DNA of 64,000 nt from Solenopsis invicta (lineage: Eukaryota > Arthropoda > Insecta > Hymenoptera > Formicidae), in assembly GCF_016802725.1 (NCBI RefSeq), contig NC_052665.1:25066501-25130500 (forward strand). Reading direction: 5' to 3'. Below the pieces are notes generated by a model. The model did not search any database. It saw nothing but the letters and a program-made list of their open reading frames with translations, and was not told where the DNA came from. The stretch's first letter is position 1, and each line of letters begins with the position of its first letter. Made by a program: the position numbers and the translations under genes. Below, piece after piece: positions 43,484-54,825 of this stretch.

Positions 43484-44876
43484 CCTCTATTTCTATCCTT
43501 ATCACTCTGTCCCACACTCTCCCATCTCCTATCACATAGTCTAATACAGACTCCGCTCTTGCCCCTGCGTATGTCCACAGTCCTTCTTCATCCCCCTTTC
43601 CACAACCATTGAAGATGTACCAGCCCACCTCCTCCAACTTTTCAATAAACAATCTTCTCTCTTTATTTATCTTTTTGTCCTTTGATTTTCTCCCCTCTTT
43701 TTTTCCCCTCTCATCCCTTTCCTCCCACCAACCTCCCAGTTTTCCTGTCCTTGCGTTAAAGTCCCCCCTTCCCCCAGTATTGTTCTGACTCCACCTCTCT
43801 TATCTTCCACCCAGTCTTTAATTTTTTCCCATTTCTCCTCCATATCTCCATTAACATATACCCCTATAACTCTCCACTTCTTCCTCCTTATTCTAATAAT
43901 TTTTGTTATTATCTCTTCTACTTCCTCTTGTTCCCCCTCCTCTACCGTATCTATTTCCTACCTTATACCTACTAACATTCCCCCAATTGCTCTTCCTTTC
44001 TTGTTTCTACTTTTAGCCATTTGCACCTTCCATCTAAACTCTCTTGGCAGCTTACCCCTTATTCTGTCCCACCCCTTTTTTTCCAACCACGTTTCCATAA
44101 ATATTAACACATCCCAATCCTTAATCCTCTTCCAAAAATCCCTATCCTTGTCCTCGATCCCTGCTACATTCCAAAACGCTATTTTTACTTGTCCCCCTTC
44201 TCCATTTTTATTTCGCTCTCTCCGTTGTCCTTCTCCCCTACCGATCCTCCTTTCCTCCTTCACCCCTCCTCTCCACTCCCTTCATCTCATTTCCCCCCCT
44301 CTCCATCCAACTCTCCCACTATCCTCTCTTCCCCATGTCCCCCTCCATCTGCCCCTTCTTCCCCCTTCCCACGACTTTTTTTCCCCTCCGCTCTCTCTGT
44401 TTTTTCTCATTCTATCCCTCAGCGTCTCCCCCTCCTCATTCCAAAACCACCATTCTCCATCAATCCTCACTCTATTATTTCCTATAGCTATTTTTGCACC
44501 TTTTCTCTCTTTTGACCTAGCCACCTTTTTCAACTTCCATCTAATCTGTCTCTCCTTCCATGTTAGATCCTCCTCTATCTAAAAATTTTCCCCCCTTAGC
44601 CCTCCTTTCTTACTCATAACCTCCCTTTTGTCTTCCTCTGATTTTATAGTCACTATCGCCATTTCCCCCCCATTCCTCCCTTCCCGTCTTAATCACCCTT
44701 ATTTCCTCTATCTCTACTTCCGGCGTTATCTTTTTAAATATCTTCCCCATTTTACTCTTTACCTCCTTTCCTTCCCCCTTGTATCTCGTTTCTACAATGT
44801 TTCTTCTTTTTCTCTCCTTTCTATCCCACATCATCTCTATAAAGTATTTAAGTGTTCCGTTTCCAATTAATTTCAA
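43484..44876 (-). pseudogene. LINE fragment: ORF1 end and endonuclease
   Basis: Related to the LINE at 28-32.6 kb but a different copy or family. 44876-44610 and 44533-44282 cover ORF1-like charged sequence with frame breaks. 44263-43958 holds the endonuclease N-terminus (KIAFWNVAGIEDKDRDF, LIFMETWLEKKGW). 43652-43490 has WTYAGARAESVLDYVIGDG. The RT half is absent and the fragment ends next to the 60-bp direct repeat. LINE copies usually lose 5' sequence, so a copy that kept the 5' part implies later deletion or rearrangement. Confidence 0.8.
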
Positions 44877-44894
44877 TTATTTTAACGCAAAAGT

Positions 44895-44942
44895 GTAATT
44901 ACGCAGACATGTAGTTTTAAACTATATGTCTGCATAATTACA
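44895..44942. repeat. 48-bp near-perfect palindrome
   Basis: TGTAATTACGCAGACATGTA-GTTT meets AAAC-TATATGTCTGCATAATTACA with no spacer; two mismatches in 24 pairs. Could be a transposon end or terminator-like hairpin. Function unknown. Confidence 0.85.
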
Positions 44943-45181
44943 TTTTTTGGCAATATTTTTATAAATATATTTTTGAACGTTGACAAACATTTCTTGGGGA
45001 AAAGAAACTATTTTTTTCCTCTGCAAAATGTTGCATAGAATATTTAAAGTTTTTTTAATAATTTTTACAGTACATACAAATATACATATCTATATTCCTT
45101 ACACATTAAGAGCCACTAATATAAGACTTTTAAAATTTACTAAAATTTACAATATGTATAAATACACGTATAAATCTACTA

Positions 45182-45406
45182 TTTAATTGACCGGCCGCTC
45201 AATTAAAACGCTCCGATTGGCTGACTAAATCAAACCTCCCACCCCAAACCCACCGGGCGCAACGGGTATATATAAGGACCACCACAACCGAAGGGAGCTT
45301 AATATTGGAGCTTTCAGCCCTGATAATGCAAGCTGCAATGTTTGCGAAACGTCGGCAAAGTGCCCAACATGCACGTGGCATCCATCCGGAAACCCTCTCG
45401 ATTAAC
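45182..45406 (+). repeat. Penelope pseudo-LTR, left
   Basis: Starts TTTAATTGACCGGCCG, contains TATATATAAGGACCACCACA (about 45268-45287) and the hammerhead region, ends at about CCCTCTCGATTAAC. About 90% identical by eye to the right copy. Confidence 0.88.
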
Positions 45407-47773
45407 GATATCAATGGCCACGAAAGCCTCAAGACTGGAATAAAACGCCTTCACGAAGAAGTTATTCTAGGATCGGTAAACTTATTTACCAAACTCAGGA
45501 AGTCCTTGCACGTCCAACTATGTTCCTTAGCATTTTTTAAACGGTGCCGTGACCATCGAGTGGTATCCAAATGCTTTCAATTAAAAAACCCTTTGCTTAT
45601 CTCCATCCAGGCAAAAGTTATCCTTCGACAAGCATCCCTACGGTTAGTCAAGGAAAGGATCTCGGCAACCAAAAGAAATATAGCTAGTATCTCCCAAAAG
45701 CTTCTTGGATTACACCTCTTTCTTGCTGACTCACTAAAGCCGGAGCTGTGGCAAACACTGGACCGTATTACACACGAACAAGCCGTCTGTTCTGCCGAGG
45801 TGAGAAAACAAAAACAGGAGGAGAAATACAAGAAGATCTCTCTACAAGCTAGATCCCCACTTCCAACATACACAGTTAAGAACCTCAGCAGTCATGTCCT
45901 GTCTCCATCCGAAGTGTCTGTACTTTCAAAAAGACACAATTTTGCTGTCACCCCCACAAGCATTCCTACGGAAGAAATTATCAGCCAAATTGAGACGGCT
46001 ATCTTCCGCCTCCCACCCGAAGCAAGCAACGACATTAGACAACGAGCAGTCAACATCCTCCGCAAGGCTAAACCACCCAGCCAAAACATCAGCAGAGAAG
46101 AACGCTTGACACTCTGGAATTTGAGACAGAACAACAACATTCTAATCCTACCGGCGGATAAAAGGAATGCCACAGTGGTACCTACAATGGACAAAGAAGA
46201 TTATTGTAATAAGATTAATGTTATGTTTTTGGATTGCAGCGTTTATAGAAAACTGAAACGGAACCCGACATCCACCATAGAAAAAAAAAAACACCCGTTC
46301 TGCTCAAGAATTCAGGCCTCCCTCCTGAAATTACCAAATACCTTACCCCTCGGGAATCGTCGGCTCTCAGATTCGGCCTCCCCAAGGTTCATAAAGAATC
46401 GGTTTTCCTTTGCCCTATCGTCAGCAATATCGGGGGACCCTCTTACTACTTGGCCCGCTACCTTACCAAACCACTTCAAAAACTTACTGGTCTCAATGGA
46501 TCTCACATCAAGAATTCTATTGATTTTGTGAACAAAATTGCAAAGATCAAAACAAAACCCAATGACATCCTGGTAAGTTTTGATATGGTTTCATTGTTCA
46601 CAAATGTCCCGGTCCAGAATACGTTGGATATTATCAAAAAGTTTGACAAACTGTCGGCCAACTTCTTCCCACTAATAGAACATTGTCTAACCTCGACCTA
46701 TTTCCAGTTTCAAGGAGAGTTCTTTGAACAAACTTCTGGAGCAGCAATGGGATCCCTTGTTTCACCCATTTTTGCAAACATTTTCATGGAACATCTCGAA
46801 GACAAAATTCTGAAAAACGCACCCCTCAAACCTTCCACGTGGTTCCGATACGTAGATGACACATTTGTTATATGGAGCCACGGCAAAAAAACTCTCCCAC
46901 CCTTCCTCGTTTTTCTCAACGCCCAACACCCAAACATTAAGTTTACAATGGAGGTAGAACAGGAAAACCAAATTCCCTTCTTACGTGTTGGTTCAAAGAA
47001 ACGGAGATGGTACCTTAAGCTATCGAGTTTACCAAAAACCAACCCACACTGATCGATATCTTCACGCAACCTCCCATCACCATCCGTCACAAAAGAATTC
47101 AGTTATCAGCTCATAGGTATACAGAGCTCTCACAGTTTCTGAACCAACGTTCCTGGATGAGGAGTTACAACATCTTAATCAGACCTTGACTAGGAATGGG
47201 TACAATAATAAGAACATTAATCAGATAACCAAGAGATTGAAGAACAAGATCTCCAGTCCCAACGACACCAAAACTTTGGATGAAGAAAGAGAAAGGAAAA
47301 TGATGGCTGTCCTTCCGTATCTTCAAGGTACAACAGAGCGCATAGGCAGAATTTTGAGTAAGCATAACATCAGAGTAATCTTCAAATTCCAGAAGAAAAT
47401 TGCTCAATTACTCCCTAACCGCAAGGATCAAAGACCAAGCCTGGAAACGCCAGGTGTGTACAAGATATCTTGCGTCTGCGAAAAAGTGTACATAAAAGAA
47501 ACCGGGAGAAAGATCAGTACACGGATCAAGGAACACCAGAGGTGTGCCAAATACAGCCACTTTTCGCAATCAGCCTTGGCGGAACATTCGATGGAGACTG
47601 GACATGCCGTGCAATGTGATAAGTCTACCATGTTGTACCCCGTCACAAGGCTACTTCGCCAGAAAATATCTCGAAGGTCTGGAAATCTTGAAACATCTAG
47701 ACAACCTCAACCGCGACAAAGGCCTTCAAGTAAATTCTATTTGGCATACCGTTCTCCCGAGTTTTTTAATTGA
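45305..47773 (+). pseudogene. Penelope-type reverse transcriptase and GIY-YIG endonuclease
   Basis: N-terminal region from about 45329 to 46280 ends with the Penelope motif ILPADKRNATVV and YCNKI.VMFLDCSVYRKL. A frameshift in the A-run at about 46281-46291 precedes FGLPKVHK and PIVSNIGGPSYYLARYL. The RT core follows: VSFDMVSLFTNVPV, GAAMGSLVSPIFANIFME and the catalytic FRYVDDTFVIW. Another shift near 46985 and an in-frame TAG near 47113 precede the C-terminal part. There the endonuclease motif reads GVYKISC...VYIKETGRK. The second half of GIY-YIG has lost its glycine (YIK), a likely inactivating change, while SALAEHSMETGHAV remains. Family knowledge: RT plus this endonuclease mediate target-primed insertion. 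Not functional here. Confidence 0.88.
45312..45360 (+). ncRNA. Hammerhead ribozyme motif, left (one core change)
   Basis: CTGATAA (45320-45326), stem II TGCAA...TTTGC, GAAAC (45346-45350), then GTC. The core should read CTGATGA, so the G to A change probably abolishes cleavage. Penelope elements are known to carry minimal hammerheads in their pseudo-LTRs. Confidence 0.7.
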
Positions 47774-47990
47774 CCGGCCGATCAATCAAAACGCTCCGAT
47801 TAGTTGACTAAATCAAACCCCCCACCCCAACTCCTACTGGGCCCAACGGGGATATATAAGGACCACCACAACCGAAAGGAGCTCAATATCAGAGCTCTTA
47901 GCCCTGATGATGCAAGCTGCAATGTTTGCGAAACGTCGGCAAAGTGCCCAACACGCACGTGGCATCCATCCGGAAACCCTCTCGGTTAAC
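47765..47990 (+). repeat. Penelope pseudo-LTR, right
   Basis: Direct repeat of 45182-45406. It keeps the intact hammerhead core and the TATA-like GGGGATATATAAGG at about 47849, and ends 8 bp before the ATG at 47998. Confidence 0.88.
47896..47945 (+). ncRNA. Hammerhead ribozyme, intact core, right
   Basis: CTGATGA at 47904-47910, short stem II TGCAAGCTGCAATGTTTGC, GAAAC at 47930-47934 and GTC directly after. All conserved core positions I can check are present. Helix III is extremely short, as reported for minimal Penelope-associated hammerheads, which may act as dimers. Confidence 0.75.
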
Positions 47991-48059
47991 AAATGTAATG
48001 ACTACATCTTCGGATGAAGAACGTAGAAAGCAGAAAAAAAGAGCAGCCAGCAATATTCA

Positions 48060-48687
48060 ATGCAAACGGAATTAAACAAACTTGGAGCTCTGATACAAAA
48101 TATGCCAAAAAATGACACCTTTATTCCTAATACCAATGTAACTAATACAAGCAAATTAATTGATACAGTTTTAAATTCAATTGTGAAAGATTCGTAAGTA
48201 AATTTTAATAGTATCACGATTATAATCTTTATTCAACAAAATCATATGGATTGTATAAAAATTATTGTATGAACATATAAAGCCAACCTGATTTATACTT
48301 TAAAAACCACAATGTAATATTAATTTTAAACGCAAAATAATTTGTGATCACAGTACACAATATTGTTCATAATTGTTATATTTCTTTCAGACAAAAAGGA
48401 AATTCAAATGTTGTTCCCCAACCAAAGAAGCACGCAGGTGATAACAGTCGGTCTATTGATGGCTTTATAAAGGAAATATCAGAAAATATGCAATCTATTC
48501 GTAATCATGCGCTTGATGCAACTCGCCAACCAAAGAAGCACACAAGTGATAACAGTCGGCCTATTGATGGCTTTATAAAGGAAATATCGGAAAATATGCA
48601 TTCTATTCGTAATCACGCGTTTGATGCAACAAACATGCAACAGACTTGCACATACAATAACAATCGAGTCATTAAAGATAAATTAAT
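48060..48687 (+). CDS. Spliced gene fragment with duplicated 36-residue unit, unknown function
   Basis: Exon 48060-48193 (ATG at 48060; ends with donor GTAAGT) joins in phase to exon 48391-48687 (acceptor TTTCTTTCAG, donor GTGAGT at 48688). Together about 143 residues, and the last donor means more exons should follow, though none is recognised. The second exon contains two tandem 36-residue copies of QPKKH..DNSR.IDGFIKEI / SENM.SIRNHA.DAT (108-bp DNA repeats), polar and probably helical. An upstream ATG at 47998 gives SSDEERRKQKKRAA in another frame and stops, so the true start may lie there with an indel. The gene begins 8 bp after the Penelope right pseudo-LTR, which may supply or have displaced its promoter. 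I do not recognise the family. Confidence 0.55.
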
Positions 48688-49070
48688 GTGAGTATATTCA
48701 AATTTATGTTTAAATATTTCAGAATTTTATAATTGTAGACCAGACCTGTTAACGTACGGAACTGACTGTGAGGGAAACATGTACACAAGTATTAGTATTA
48801 TACAAATTATCTATTTATTTAAGATTACAAAAAATAAACGTTTTGACTCACTTTGAAGTCATTCTCAGCGTATCCCTTACGGAAATGGACTATTGTAACT
48901 ATTAGTAAAGTTATTAATAAAATTATTGGATTATTCGTCATAGTTTTTTCGCAGATTATTGGGACAAACTATTACACAGAACTATTGAAAAATTATTTGA
49001 GCCCAATAGTCACTACGATTATATAATCGTATAAAATACTTATTGATAAATTAATAATTTAAACGTAATT
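48688..49070. other. AT-rich DNA with a degenerate hammerhead-like word
   Basis: Minus strand at about 48834-48872 reads CTGAGAATGACTTC...GAGTCAAAACG, the same layout as the CTGAGGA motif at 23921 but more decayed. The rest is unremarkable. Confidence 0.35.
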
Positions 49071-49410
49071 ATAGTTTCCAAAAAAATATTTCTTCCTTTT
49101 CGTTCAAAAGAATTAAAAAAAAGATTAAATCTGAATTAAACATTTATGTACAAAATTTAATAATAATACAAATTGTTATTTACATGTAAAAATATAAAAC
49201 TTTATGTGGAACAGCGAACCACATACACATCACATTTGAAAAAAACGAAAGCAAATATTTTTCTCGAGGTTACAACAATCAAAACTCAAAACTTTTACTG
49301 AAGTGCGATTTAGAAAGACGGTCACAATGGCGCCTAGATATAACGCCTATGGCCGCACTCGACTCACGAGAAGATCCCTCGCGGCGTGGCCACCTAGCGA
49401 AAGCCGCGTA
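49071..49410. repeat. Fragment of the CCCTGATAGCCA MITE family
   Basis: Matches 25512-25835 (inner MITE): TATTTCTTCCTTTTCGTT, ACAAATTGTTATTTACAT, CGCCTAGATATAACGCCTAT and GGCCGCACTCGACTCACGAG. Both termini are missing. Confidence 0.75.
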
Positions 49411-49878
49411 AGCCGCGAAGGTGCAAAACAAAAAAGCTTTGAGACCATAGACATAGTATAAAGTCTATGTTTGAGACTCAAAACTAAAGCAAATCGCTCG
49501 ATTTTCGAGAGCACTGCAATATGTTTTTATGTGTAAAATAACTATTAATAATTAAATGTCTTGAATTTTAACCGTATTCGGTATTTCCGAAATGATTTAT
49601 AAAGATTTTTTATTTCATAAATGATATACGTTTTCAATAAACCTTTAATTAGCTATACCGAATGTGTATAAAATACTTTCATTATTCGTTTAAATATGGC
49701 TGCAATGAAAACGTATAAATATAATTTACACTCAAACTTTTATTAACATATTTAAAAAGTATATCATACCTGGATATTAAATCTTATTTTTGATACATTA
49801 TTTAAAGGGATAACTTTTACAAATCATAAACGTATTTAAGAAACGTTTATTTAATTAGTATATGATAGTATTTGCACT
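49411..49878. other. AT-rich DNA, no gene seen
   Basis: Contains scattered ACGTATAAA/TATACG words also present at 51050-51240, possibly parts of one relic repeat. Nothing else supported. Confidence 0.35.
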
Positions 49879-49894
49879 AGCAGCAATTTTCTGC

Positions 49895-50218
49895 AAGACT
49901 GCTGTAAATCTTGCAGCAGATTCTTGAAAGATTTTGCCAACAGGACGTTATGATCTGCTTCCTCATTCTGTTCAATTCTTATGAAAAATTCTGTAGTCAA
50001 ATTCTTGCAAAAAACTTGCACATATCTGTTGGCAGATTCTTGTAAGAAACTTGAATGTATCTGCTGTAAATTTTGCAGTAGATTCTTGAAAGATTTTGCC
50101 AACAAGACGTTATGATCTGCTTCCTCATTCTGTTCAATTCTCCTGAAAGATTTTGCAGTCAAATTCTTGCAAGAAATTTGTATATCTGCTGCAAAATTTG
50201 TAAAATTCTGTTACCAGC
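49895..50218. repeat. 162-bp tandem duplication
   Basis: GATTCTTGAAAGATTTTGCC begins at 49919 and 50081. Both units continue through GACGTTATGATCTGCTTCCT and CATTCTGTTCAATTCT with few differences. Confidence 0.85.
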
Positions 50219-50254
50219 ATATTTTAATATAGCCTTAAAATGGGTTAAAAAAAG

Positions 50255-50566
50255 ATTAAATTTGAATTAAACATTTCATTTATGTACAAGATTAAACAAC
50301 AATACAAATTGTTATTTACATGTAAAAATATAAAATTTTATGTGGAACACCGTTTCACACAAACATCATATTTTAAAAGAATGAGAGCGAGTTTTTTTCT
50401 CAAGCAGCTCATATAAGAGCTCAGTGAAGTGTGAACTGGACAGTTACCCGCGGCGGCGCCTAGATATAACGCCTGTGGCCGCACTCGACTCATGAGAAGA
50501 TCTTCCGCGACGTGGCCACCTAGCGGTGGCACCAGCGCTCACTTGTTAAATCCATTTCATTCTGAA
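50255..50566. repeat. Second fragment of the CCCTGATAGCCA MITE family
   Basis: Matches 25550-25865: ATTAAACATTT, ACAATACAAATTGTTATTTA, CCTAGATATAACGCCTGTGG and CACTTGTTAAATCCATTTCA. Nested in the CTGCA-rich relic. Confidence 0.75.
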
Positions 50567-51304
50567 ATTGTTATAAACCTTGCAACAGATTTTTCTGCCG
50601 CTGATTAAGCAGAATCTGTACAATATCTGCACAAGAACTGCGCGCCATTTCTGTTGTAAGAAACTTACAGAAATCTGATGATCATATTTGTGCAATATTT
50701 GCACAAGATCTGCACGCTACTTCTATTAAAAGAATCTTATGTCATTCTGCTGAAAAACTTTGCTAGACCGTTTACAGACTGCAGTTCCGGGAAGAATCTG
50801 CTTCAAGTTAGCTCAATATTTGTACCAAGTTTCTGCAAACAGTACTTGTTTATATACAAGTACAGTGCACGAATATTAAAGCAGTCGGCTAGCAATCTGT
50901 CAGCATGGCTCTTTGGAAATAATCTTCAGCACATCTGACACAATTCTACTGCAATTAACTGCACGCAGATTCTGTCCTGCAGAAAATTGCAGAAAATGCT
51001 ACTAGGGTGATAGTATTTCTATATGTGTTATAAACATAAATACATTTCTGGCATTTTATAAACCACTTTTTAAACGTATAAAATACGTTCCGTATTATAT
51101 ATACGTAATAAGAACAATTATTATAAATGTGAATTGCACTAACGTATAAAAACCATTTTACCTATATACATATCTGCCACATACCTATATCTGTTTTATA
51201 CCATACTTGCGTTTAATAAACGTATATAAAACGATCAAGTTCTTATTAGGCTTATTGTGAATAGTCGACTAAAAATCATATATATATATATATTTTTTTT
51301 TTTT

Positions 51305-53126
51305 TTTGACGTGGCAGTTTTATCTGCCTCGCCACTTCGTCTTCCGCCTAAGCGTAGCGCGAGGAGGCGCGTACGACCGGGTCGGGCACTCAGCGAGAGA
51401 GCGAAATCTCCGGCGGGACTGCGGAGCGTCTTATTTTATTTACACATTCGCGGCTTATTTTATGTAACCGTGGGCACCTCGACAAACGCCGCTTAAGAAC
51501 CAGCAGCGTCGAGAGAGACCGCGACCGGAAAAGGAGAGGGCGATCGTCCAGGGCCGGCGCACAGGAAATCGCCGACGGAGAGGAGGAGACAAGACGTGGC
51601 GACAGATAAGCGCCACGCAAAAGAGGTTCGCCAGTGGCATGGCTGATGGGCAGGCTGGGGCGGACGAACGGCCAGGACGAGGGCCGTCGAATCCCGGCTG
51701 TCCATCGAGGAGGGTAGCGGCAAGGAATCGTCGCAGAAAAATTCTGCGGCTGTCGGCCGCGAGGACGACGAGAGCGACGAGGATGTCGGATATCGACGGG
51801 GACCGCACGACACCTGCGGAGACCCGACACTGTGCTACCGTGACGTCACGGCTAGATAAGGGCGGCCGCTGATAGGCTGCGCCGCTAGGGGCAAGGATAT
51901 CGCGCACTCTGTGGGAGGGGTAGAGCCCATCGATCGCGCATCGAGCGCGATCTTCTCGGCTTTTGCGTGCGACCCGGCGATCCCTGCTGTGCGAAGCGTG
52001 AGCGAGCGTGCGAGATATCGGCTGGAGATATCGGGAGCGGCTATCGTCGAGTGTGCCAGGCCCGGACAAGCCCCGCGGATCGAGGAGCGGAGGAAGAACC
52101 GTGCTGAAGTCGAGGTGACCCGTCTAACCGCTGTGTAAAGCCACGAGCTGTCGGTGTCGACTGGCTCGCGTTCTGAGGTGGAGCCATTAGGTTAGTGTGC
52201 GAGTGCGTCCACCGCGTGGTAATTGAACGCATCTTGCTTCTTAGTATTTGGCTGGCTCTCCACCTCAAGACCGAGACCTCGTCAAGGCACCCAGCTGTCG
52301 GCTGCCGTGTGTGTTTTGGCGGTCCCGCCGTAGAAGTTCACGGACGACCAGCTTCCCGAGAAGCCGCAAAGCCCTCGCACACGTGCGCGAGACGTGTTAC
52401 GGCCGCGATCGCACGGCCGCCCGAGCTATCGGTGCGTTGTTGCAGCGTGCGTGTTATATTAATTTTGCAGTGCGGTTCCGGCGACTGCGTTGTCGCCGGC
52501 GCGAATCTTTTAATGTCCGCACTTTTGTCTCAGAATTACGTGGCTCGCCTTAGCGGAGACTCTGCGTTCGTGTTCTTGCCGTGCCGGTCAGAGTGCGCGT
52601 GATTGGCTGCCGCGCTTCGCGCGGGACCAGTCGTCGTGATCGGCGCGTGTAGCGTAATTATGGTCTGAGTTGCAATAATTCCCGCGTCCGTCTTACTAAT
52701 TTCTTTTTGTCAACTCCTTATCTCTTTGCCTTTCTTTCTTACGCTAACCGCTTTTTTTTCCCTTATTTTATTGTATGCCGTCTCTATTATGCACAGCAAT
52801 ATATGTGATCTCTATCTGTTATATTGGCCTGATTTTACTTAATTCTTCGCCTACCCGTTGCCTCCCGTAAAAAAGCCGCTTCGTCCCTGTCTCCGCTTCC
52901 CACCCTCTACCGGTTAGAGGAGCTAGCCGGCCGCGTGCGAGCGACGGTTTCGCGTTTCGGCATGACGCATTCTCGCGTATTGTGAATCTGTCTTTAGAGT
53001 GGAAAAGTGAACCCGGAGACGCGACCGGTATCATCGCGTCTGGCGCCCAATCTCGCGATTTGGTGCGAGCGTTTGGTGTTTCTCGGTTCGCTCGTCGCTC
53101 CCGCGCGTGTTTCGCGAGTTATTCCG
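51305..53126 (+). repeat. Gypsy LTR in reverse orientation, truncated
   Basis: Starts in a TA/T tract with TGACGTGGCAG (first TG altered) and follows the gypsy LTR in the plus direction to GCGAGTTATTCCG, lacking roughly the last 60 bp. It is the inverse of 53127-54825. In parts it looks closer to the solo LTR at 34.2-36.0 kb than to the neighbouring gypsy LTR. Confidence 0.9.
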
Positions 53127-54825
53127 GTTCACTTTTCCACTCTAAACACGGATTCACAACACGCGAGAATGCGTCATGCCGAAACGCGAAGTCGTCGCTC
53201 GCACGCGGCCAGCTAGCTCCTCTAACCGGTAGAGGGGCGGGATAGCGGAGACAGGGACGAAGCGGCTCTCTTACAGGAGGCAACGTTTAGGCGAGAAATT
53301 AAGTAAAATCGGGCCGATGTAACAGATAGAGATCACATATATTGCAGTGCATAATAGAGACGGCGTACAATAGAACAAGAAAAGAAAACAAATAGCGGTT
53401 AACGTAAGACGGAAAGACAAAGTTGGCAACAGGAATTAATAAGCCGGACGCGGGAATTATCTCAGCTCACACCGTAATTACGCCACACGCGCCGATCACG
53501 ACGACTGGCTCCGCGCGACGCACGGCAGCCAATCACGCGTTCTCTGGACGGCGCGGCAAGTACGTGAACGCCGAGCCTTCGCTAAGGCGAATCCAGCAAT
53601 TCCGAGACAAAGTACGCTCCGCAAAAAGAGTCGCGCCGGCGACACGCAGTCGCCTAATCCGCACTACAAAATTAATAGAACACGCGCGATACACCCATTC
53701 ATCGATATCTCGGGCGGCCGTATGATCACGGCCGCAACACGACTCACGCACGTGCGCGAAGGCTTTGCGGCTTCCCGGGAAGCCGGTCGTTCGCGAGCTT
53801 CTACGGCGGGATGGCTCAAACACACGCGGCAGCCGACATCTGGGTGCCTCGACGAGGTCTCGGTCTTGAGATGGAGAGCCAGCCAAATACTAAGAAGCAA
53901 GATGAGTTCAATTGCCACGCGGTGGACGCACTCGCACACTAACCTAATGGCTCCACCTCAGAACGCGAGCCGGTCGACACCGACAGCTCGTGGCTTTACA
54001 CAGCGGTTAGACCGATCACCTCAACTTCAGCACGGTTCTTCCTCCGCTCCTCGATCCGCGGGGCTTGTCCGGGCCTGGCACACTCTACGATAGCCACTCC
54101 CGATATCTCCAGCCGATATCTCGCACGCTCGCTCACGCTTCGCACAGCAGGGATCGCCGGGTCGCACGCAAAAGCCGAGGGGATCGCGCTCGATGCGCGA
54201 TCGATGGGCGCTACCCCTCCCACAGGGTGAGCGATATCCTTGCACCTAGCGGCGCTGCCTATCAGCGGCCGCCCTTATCTAGCCGTGACGTCACGGTAGC
54301 ACAGTGTCGGGTCTCCGCAGGTGTTGTGCGGTCCCCGTCGGCATCCGACATCCTCGTCACTCTCGTCGTCCTCGCGGCCGACAGCCGCAGAATTTCCCTG
54401 TGACGATTCCTTGCCGCTACCCTCCTCGATAGACATCCGACATTCGACGGCCCTCGTCCTGGCCGTTCGTCCGCCTTAGCCTGCCCATCAGCCACGCCAC
54501 TGGCGAACCTCTTTTGCGTTTATCGGTCGCCACGTCTTGTCTCGTCCTCCTCTCCGTCGGCGGTTTCCTGTGCGCGGCCCTGGACAATCGCCCTCTCCTT
54601 TTCCTGTCGCGGTCCGTCTCACTCGCCGCTGCTGGTCCTTAGGCGACGTTTGTCGAAGTGCCCACGGTTACATGAAATAAGCCGCGAATGAGTAAATAAA
54701 ATATTACGCTCCGCAGTCCCGCCGGAGGTTTCGCTCTCTCGCTGACTGCCCGGTTGTACGCGCCTCCTCGCGCTACGCTTAGGCGGAGGACGAAGTGGCG
54801 AGGTAGATAAAACTGCCACGTCACA
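53127..54825 (-). repeat. Gypsy 3' LTR, truncated at its outer end
   Basis: Begins at GTTCACTTTTCCACTCTAAA, corresponding to 61061 of the other LTR, so about 170 bp are missing. Ends GCCACGTCACA at 54825. Directly abuts the opposite-facing LTR at 53126. Confidence 0.92.

Larger units (their letters stand above)
45182..47990 (+). mobile_element. Penelope-like retroelement with pseudo-LTRs
   Basis: Direct repeats of about 225 bp bound the element (45182-45406, 47765-47990). Both include the TATA-like GGTATATATAAGG / GGATATATAAGG and a hammerhead core. Between them lie a Penelope-type RT with YVDD and a C-terminal GIY-YIG-type endonuclease. Frame breaks make it inactive. Confidence 0.9.
49880..51010. 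mobile_element. CTGCA-rich MITE relic with nested insert
   Basis: Left end CTAGCAGCAATTTTCTGCAAG (about 49887) is inverted relative to the right end TGCAGAAAATGCTACTAGGG (about 50989). Both halves are dense in TCTGC/GCAGA and TTGCAAGAA. The middle is split by a MITE fragment at 50255-50566. No coding sequence. Confidence 0.55.
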
